Origin: Paenibacillus wynnii
Lineage (GTDB): Bacteria > Bacillota > Bacilli > Paenibacillales > Paenibacillaceae
Direction: 5' to 3'
Assembly (NCBI RefSeq): GCF_030812855.1
Contig: NZ_JAUSTK010000005.1
Coordinates: 1-64,000, forward strand
DNA: 64,000 nt
This document shows, in pieces, positions 60,449 through 64,000 of the stretch. Position numbers and translations under genes: made by a program. The notes under the pieces are model-generated. The model did no database searches, was not told the DNA's origin, and saw only the letters and a list, made by a program, of their open reading frames with translations. Positions within the stretch are counted from its first letter, which is position 1, and each line of letters begins with the position of its first letter.

Positions 60449-60766
60449 TATATCCGTTTTAGCGTCATTTTGTCATACTATTACAATAAATTAGTATACA
60501 CTTTTTATCATTTTGTCAAATGGCATATTATGTATTAAAATAAAAATACCCATATGAAACAAGGTTTATTTAGAATATTTTCAACAAAACAGTATATATC
60601 CGTTTTTGGGTCATTTTGTCAAACTTATATTTCATAAATGTATACTCTTTAATTTATTTTGTCAAACTATTATAGGTGTTGTTGTACCCCTTTAGGTGTT
60701 TTGTCAAATATAACGACTTAAAACCTTATATATTAACGATTTTTAGAATTCATTTTGTCACACTTT
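60449..60766. repeat. Six-copy iteron-like direct repeat cluster
   Basis: The core (A/G)TTTTGTCA begins at 60467, 60510, 60613, 60656, 60698 and 60752, all in one orientation (steps 43, 103, 43, 42, 54). The pair at 60467/60510 with its TATCCGTTTT flank is repeated as a 146-bp unit at 60613/60656. Read on the minus strand each core contains TTTGACA or a close variant. The surrounding sequence is very AT-rich. It is a candidate replication origin or a set of promoter-like sites. Confidence 0.7.
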
Positions 60767-60783
60767 TTTTAAGGGTGATATTA

Positions 60784-60969
60784 TTACGATTTCTTTTTGT
60801 GATTATACTCTGTAATGACACGCTTCAATTCTTCCGTGAAGGGGAATTGCCAGAATGGATTTAGTGTTTGTTGATGGAGTCCTGAACAGATGTATGATTG
60901 GCTATTCTTCATTAACTGATTACGCAGCCGTTTGTCATAACAGTAAAAATAGCGTTGTGTATTTTCCAT
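60784..60969 (-). CDS. DUF5659-like small phage protein
   Basis: 61 residues from ATG 60969 after AAAGGAGATAAT. The text RYFYCYDKRLRNQLMKNSQS, then YICSGLHQQTLNPFWQFPFT, matches the pattern of DUF5659 proteins (FYCY..., then GL...T...FW.F..TEEL). Function is unknown. Such proteins are frequent in Firmicute phages and plasmids. It sits upstream of the iteron-like cluster. Confidence 0.6.
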   Translation of the reverse strand: MENTQRYFYCYDKRLRNQLMKNSQSYICSGLHQQTLNPFWQFPFTEELKRVITEYNHKKKS

Positions 60970-61007
60970 TTTTAATTATCTCCTTTAGTTATGTGAATAT
61001 AAAGAGA

Positions 61008-61034
61008 GGATACGAAATTATTACGTACCCTCAA
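61008..61034 (-). terminator. Terminator of the DHH-like gene
   Basis: Minus-strand GAGGGTACG / CGTATCCTC stem, followed by TCTTTAT. Confidence 0.6.
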
Positions 61035-61042
61035 CAATTTAG

Positions 61043-61855
61043 TTAAACTACCTTGCATCCTGCTGTCGTATATTTATATTCATTTCTACTTGTTAAGGCG
61101 AAACTGAATACATCGGGTTTTGATATTCCAATAGCAGAGTGTCTACCACGATCACCGAACTCATAACTTTTCATAAAACTCTCTTCTGACAATCTCAGGT
61201 CAACGTCAAATAAGCCTTGCATGGCTACAAGGTCAATTGTTGTATTCAAATATCCGTTGTTAATTGAAATCTTGCCGTTTAGATTATATTTGTGTTTAAC
61301 ATCATAGTACGCCTGTACAGACGTTTCTTGTTCCAATACGTCTATTAACTCATACAATTCTAACTGTTCCATATAGCGTCTATGAGTGTCCTTAAAATCT
61401 TTGTTGTAATGTCCCATGTAACTGGAATCAATGGCTAGGAGGATTAAACGGGCTTCTCTACTCTTAGGAATGGGGATATTGTAATAGGATATGATTTGTA
61501 GGAGGGTGGAACCTGCATACTTGTTAAAATAGTTCCTGCGGCTGATATCATTGATTGCGTTTATGTTGGCTGATTGAGGATTTATACTGTCATTTGGCAT
61601 TATTTTAACTACGTGATTATCCCATGTCATTCCTTGTTCAACGGCAATATCAACGCATACTGTAGGTTTATGAATATGAGGTGCTGAATAGATTGAATCA
61701 AAATCATAAAAGTATTTGACTTCGTAACCGAACAACTTTTTCAGAATTGAACAAGAGAACAGGGAATCTAAATCATCAGACATACACAGGTTAAATTTGC
61801 CGTGCTGTGAGTCATTACACCATTGTGGAAATTTGTCTTTGAGTTGTTTTTGCAT
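61043..61855 (-). CDS. DHH-like phosphoesterase family protein (tentative)
   Basis: 270 residues. KFNLCMSDDLDSLFSCSILK, with its SDDLDS loop, followed by TVCVDIAVEQGMTWDNHVVK near residue 70, resembles the first metal-binding loops of DHH/RecJ proteins. The canonical DHH triad is not evident, so it may be divergent. It lies in a phage region between capsid and replication genes, where nucleases and recombination proteins are common. ATG 61855 follows a long leader with an imperfect inverted repeat (61896-61962). Confidence 0.5.
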   Translation of the reverse strand: MQKQLKDKFPQWCNDSQHGKFNLCMSDDLDSLFSCSILKKLFGYEVKYFYDFDSIYSAPHIHKPTVCVDIAVEQGMTWDNHVVKIMPNDSINPQSANINAINDISRRNYFNKYAGSTLLQIISYYNIPIPKSREARLILLAIDSSYMGHYNKDFKDTHRRYMEQLELYELIDVLEQETSVQAYYDVKHKYNLNGKISINNGYLNTTIDLVAMQGLFDVDLRLSEESFMKSYEFGDRGRHSAIGISKPDVFSFALTSRNEYKYTTAGCKVV

Positions 61856-61895
61856 AGTTAGATGGATAAAGAATCACCTAACTCTTACTTTGGTG

Positions 61896-61962
61896 CTCCC
61901 TATGTAATGACGATTGGTTTAAATTTACCTTTTACAGTAGCCAATCACAGTCACAAAGGGAG
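61896..61962. repeat. Imperfect 22-bp inverted repeat in the DHH-like leader
   Basis: Arms 61896-61917 and 61941-61962 (CTCCCT..TGT..... GATTGG against CCAATC...ACA.AGGGAG) match at about 16 of 22 positions, across a 23-bp loop. It lies 40 bp upstream of the 61855 start. Confidence 0.55.
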
Positions 61963-62007
61963 TTAAATAAATAGTCGATCCATTTTTGACACCTACCTTG
62001 TTATAGT

Positions 62008-62181
62008 TTAGTTATTACTGATAAATTGCTTATATTGGTTGATTTTGTATTCTGACATGTCACCTTTGTTGTTCTCATACAGAGATATGAGAGTGCTGGA
62101 ACATTGTAAATGTTCTGCTACGGTATTCTGTTTAATTTGGTGCTGAATCCGCTTAATTTTCCACTCCATCCGATCATTCAT
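62008..62181 (-). CDS. Small HTH (XRE-like) protein
   Basis: 57 residues from ATG 62181 after GGGAGATAAC. The helix-turn-helix segment is QNTVAEHLQCSSTLISLYEN, XRE-like. It is probably a DNA-binding regulator. It follows the capsid gene after a terminator and precedes the DHH-like gene. Confidence 0.6.
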   Translation of the reverse strand: MNDRMEWKIKRIQHQIKQNTVAEHLQCSSTLISLYENNKGDMSEYKINQYKQFISNN

Positions 62182-62211
62182 GATTGTTATCTCCCTAAAT
62201 AAATTTATAAA

Positions 62212-62246
62212 ATAAAAGGGGTCTGTATTAGATACAAACCCCAATT
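62212..62246 (-). terminator. Terminator of the capsid gene
   Basis: Minus-strand GGGGTTTGTATC pairs with the following TACAGACCCC, then TTTTAT. Confidence 0.7.
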
Positions 62247-62255
62247 GATTATGTA

Positions 62256-63146
62256 TTAGGCTTTCAATGTGTATTGTGCAACGGCTTTCTTGGAACCTAC
62301 ACGTAGAGTTGCTTCTGCTGTAACCAAACCACGAACAGAATCGCCCACTTTTGCAAGTGCTTCAAACTCAGGTTGACGGAGATAGTCCAGGGACAACATG
62401 CCAGCATCAAAGATAGTCATTTTATCAACAGAAGCATGTCTGCTTAGGACAAGGTTCAGGCTACCGTAGTTTGTGCGAATGGTATCAACAATCAGACCAA
62501 ACACATTTTGCTGTGCGATGTAACTGTATTTATCTTTGTACAAGGCATCAATCTTTTCCTTCAGGTCAGCATTAACCAATGCGAAGTATTGACCAGATTG
62601 GTTTCCTTGCGTCCATAGTTTCTTAACTGTGTTTTTAACTTCATCCTCAGTCACAATACCACTCGCTGCACCAGTAAGCAGGTTAGAAGCATGCGCCCAC
62701 TTTTCAAGACCATCCATACGGCGAATAAAAGGAGTTAAAGAAGCATCATTACGTGTACCAGAAGTAATTGCCTTTTCCATTGCTACTTTAATTTCAAGTA
62801 GACGGTCAGCAACTTCACCACTGAATACATTACCTTGACCAGTTACATTGATTGCGTTCTGTGTGCCAGAAATGGATACACCTTTACTGAAGATTTCTAG
62901 AATGTTGTTTAACTCAGCACGAGCAGATTCATAAAAAACAGGAGTTTCAGATCCTTCAATTGCTCCGATATCAGAAGTTGTATCAAGGGATTTTTCTCTC
63001 CAAGTCTGAACAGTTCCGTTGGCTTTACCAACAAGTCCTTTCGCCATCAACAGGGAAGTAAGAGGTGTGTCTTGGATTCCGATTTTTGTAATTTCATTCA
63101 CCAGTGAAATTTTTTCTCCGGCAGTAAGGTTAGTAGTTTTAAACAT
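62256..63146 (-). CDS. Phage major capsid protein (SU10/DUF5309 type)
   Basis: 296 residues. TSLLMAKGLVGKANGTVQTW, SARAELNNILEIFSKGVSIS, AMEKAITSGTRNDASLTPFI and LSRHASVDKMTIFDAGMLSL are typical of the HK97-fold SU10 capsid group. It forms the icosahedral shell. The upstream gene encodes a scaffold, the expected partner. RBS AAAAGGATG. Confidence 0.8.
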   Translation of the reverse strand: MFKTTNLTAGEKISLVNEITKIGIQDTPLTSLLMAKGLVGKANGTVQTWREKSLDTTSDIGAIEGSETPVFYESARAELNNILEIFSKGVSISGTQNAINVTGQGNVFSGEVADRLLEIKVAMEKAITSGTRNDASLTPFIRRMDGLEKWAHASNLLTGAASGIVTEDEVKNTVKKLWTQGNQSGQYFALVNADLKEKIDALYKDKYSYIAQQNVFGLIVDTIRTNYGSLNLVLSRHASVDKMTIFDAGMLSLDYLRQPEFEALAKVGDSVRGLVTAEATLRVGSKKAVAQYTLKA

Positions 63147-63172
63147 TATTAATCATCCTTTTCTATTTGGGT

Positions 63173-63598
63173 TTAGTTGAACAGTTTTGCTAATTTTGCA
63201 CCAATCATGCCGTTTACATCATTCTTAGCGGCTGCTTGATCATAGGCGGTTGTCTGTTTGTGGTCTTCAGGGACATAGGCATTGTTAATCTTTCTGGCTT
63301 CTAAAATCTTGTTAAGTTGAGTAACCTTAACTTTCAATTCATCAGCATTGGACACATTTAAAAATTCAGCAAAATCATCCATCTTATTGGCTTTCAATTC
63401 CAAGCCAACTTCCTTTTTGAATAAATCTGCTTCACGTTGTTCCAGTGCCTTTTCTGCATCTGACTTATCGACTGGTTTAAATTGAAGTAAGCCATCACGT
63501 TCAGCGGTCAGTGGAGTAAGTACCTCTGTTTCCCATGTCGCCTTTGTGTCGGCTAACATCTGATCAATATGAGCCTGTTGTTCTGGTGTAAATTCCAT
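63173..63598 (-). CDS. Phage scaffolding protein
   Basis: 141 residues, almost wholly helical with a long coiled coil (PEQQAHIDQMLADTKATWET, EKALEQREADLFKKEVGLEL), the usual form of Gp20-like scaffolds that guide capsid assembly. It lies 26 bp upstream of the capsid gene. RBS GAGAGGATGG. It is the first supported gene at the right end of the window. Confidence 0.75.
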   Translation of the reverse strand: MEFTPEQQAHIDQMLADTKATWETEVLTPLTAERDGLLQFKPVDKSDAEKALEQREADLFKKEVGLELKANKMDDFAEFLNVSNADELKVKVTQLNKILEARKINNAYVPEDHKQTTAYDQAAAKNDVNGMIGAKLAKLFN

Positions 63599-63654
63599 TC
63601 ATTCCATCCTCTCTGGTTTGTATTATTCGATTCCCTCATGTAAATTTTTTTATT

Positions 63655-63684
63655 AAAAAAAGACATCCATTGGATGCCCTCATG
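63655..63684 (-). terminator. Terminator of a gene lying upstream (right)
   Basis: Minus-strand GCATCC-AAT-GGATGT followed by CTTTTTTT. Confidence 0.65.
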
Positions 63685-64000
63685 AGAGAATAGGAAGGTA
63701 ACGTTAATTCCTTCATTCATGCCACATCGGTTGATATGAGATCAATGGAAAAATTAAGGTGTACTATCGTATATATAAAATATTGTAATGTGTCAAAAAA
63801 CCTATATTCTATATGACTATTTCAACTGATTTCATTTTCTCGCTTTTTTTATATTTATGTTTATTCTTATGCCACTTTTCGTTACACACGGAACGTCTCC
63901 TTAAACACCATCAACCATATATTTACATATTTTTAAAGTGCCTTGATAAATCCACGTTTAATTAGTTATTTAATTCATAGGTGGTAGCGAAAATGGATTT
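63685..64000. other. About 315 bp without a supported gene at the window end
   Basis: AT-rich DNA with no ORF or strong repeat that I can support. It probably contains the promoter of the scaffold/capsid transcript. Confidence 0.4.

Noticed and set aside
60676..60864. Plus-strand ORF of 62 residues across the iteron cluster and the DUF5659-like gene
   Set aside because: No ribosome site. It overlaps the repeats and is antisense to a supported gene.
50190..63598. Calling the phage region a capsid-forming satellite (cf-PICI type)
   Set aside because: The right end lies outside the window, so the absence of tail genes cannot be established.

Overview
The window reads as a chromosome segment of a low-to-mid GC, endospore-forming Firmicute, most likely Paenibacillus or a close relative. 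This is inferred from gene content and signals, not from a marker gene: strong GGAGG ribosome sites, TTG/GTG starts, a collagen-like exosporium-type protein, many glycoside hydrolases, a fused nitrate reductase, a GlnR/TnrA box, a LexA-like box, and families of short palindromic intergenic repeats. No rRNA and no complete tRNA is present.

Layout. 1-8.7 kb: 3' end of a collagen-like repeat protein, a methyltransferase, an EFR1-type flavodoxin/ferredoxin protein, a GH36 alpha-galactosidase, a nitroreductase, a DUF2785 protein and an SGNH hydrolase. 8.7-10.2 kb: a repeat-rich intergenic island with a decayed IS256-type transposase. 10.2-18.6 kb: a lipoprotein, methionine aminopeptidase, HEAT-like protein and Rrf2 regulator, then a nitrate-assimilation unit on the minus strand. 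That unit is a nitrate transporter followed by a 1380-residue nitrate reductase fused to a CPR-type flavoprotein. It has a sigma-A promoter, a structured leader with an intrinsic terminator, and a perfect GlnR/TnrA box. 18.7-20.6 kb: a VOC dioxygenase, a second repeat island related to the first, and a shortened NAD(P)-binding protein. 20.6-30.3 kb: MBL hydrolase, GNAT, DegV, a two-gene ThrE-type exporter, a Y-family polymerase with an SOS-like box, YitT, DUF3231, and an AraC regulator divergent from a GH127 enzyme. 30.3-34 kb: a GH94 cellobiose-phosphorylase-type enzyme and a LacI regulator sharing matching operators. 34-43 kb: a YjcQ-like protein, an unlisted 30-residue Cys peptide gene, a DUF2935 protein, a GntR/ABC/oxidoreductase operon, and an ArsR-rhodanese/DsrE/MFS operon. 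43-50 kb: gene-poor and decayed DNA (frameshifted secreted protein, PadR with two DUF1048 genes, Rpn, RadC and integrase remnants, AraC-GyrI regulator).

At 50004-50044 lies the 3' half of a tRNA-Val(GAC) gene. Its orientation places an integrated element to its right. From there to the window end the DNA is AT-rich and almost wholly minus-strand, and is phage-like. In transcription order it holds scaffold, capsid, small HTH, DHH-like protein, DUF5659-like protein, a cluster of six TTTTGTCA direct repeats, a two-winged-helix Rep-like protein, a possible small terminase, holin, large terminase, portal, a small-protein cluster, a connector candidate and an Ig-domain protein next to the attachment site. 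No tail, lysin or intact integrase gene is seen.

The signals most worth following are the six-copy iteron-like cluster next to the Rep-like gene, a 71-74 bp element repeated three times before the accessory genes, the tRNA attachment remnant, the two related repeat islands with 51/62 bp spaced palindromes, and the nitrate-transporter leader.
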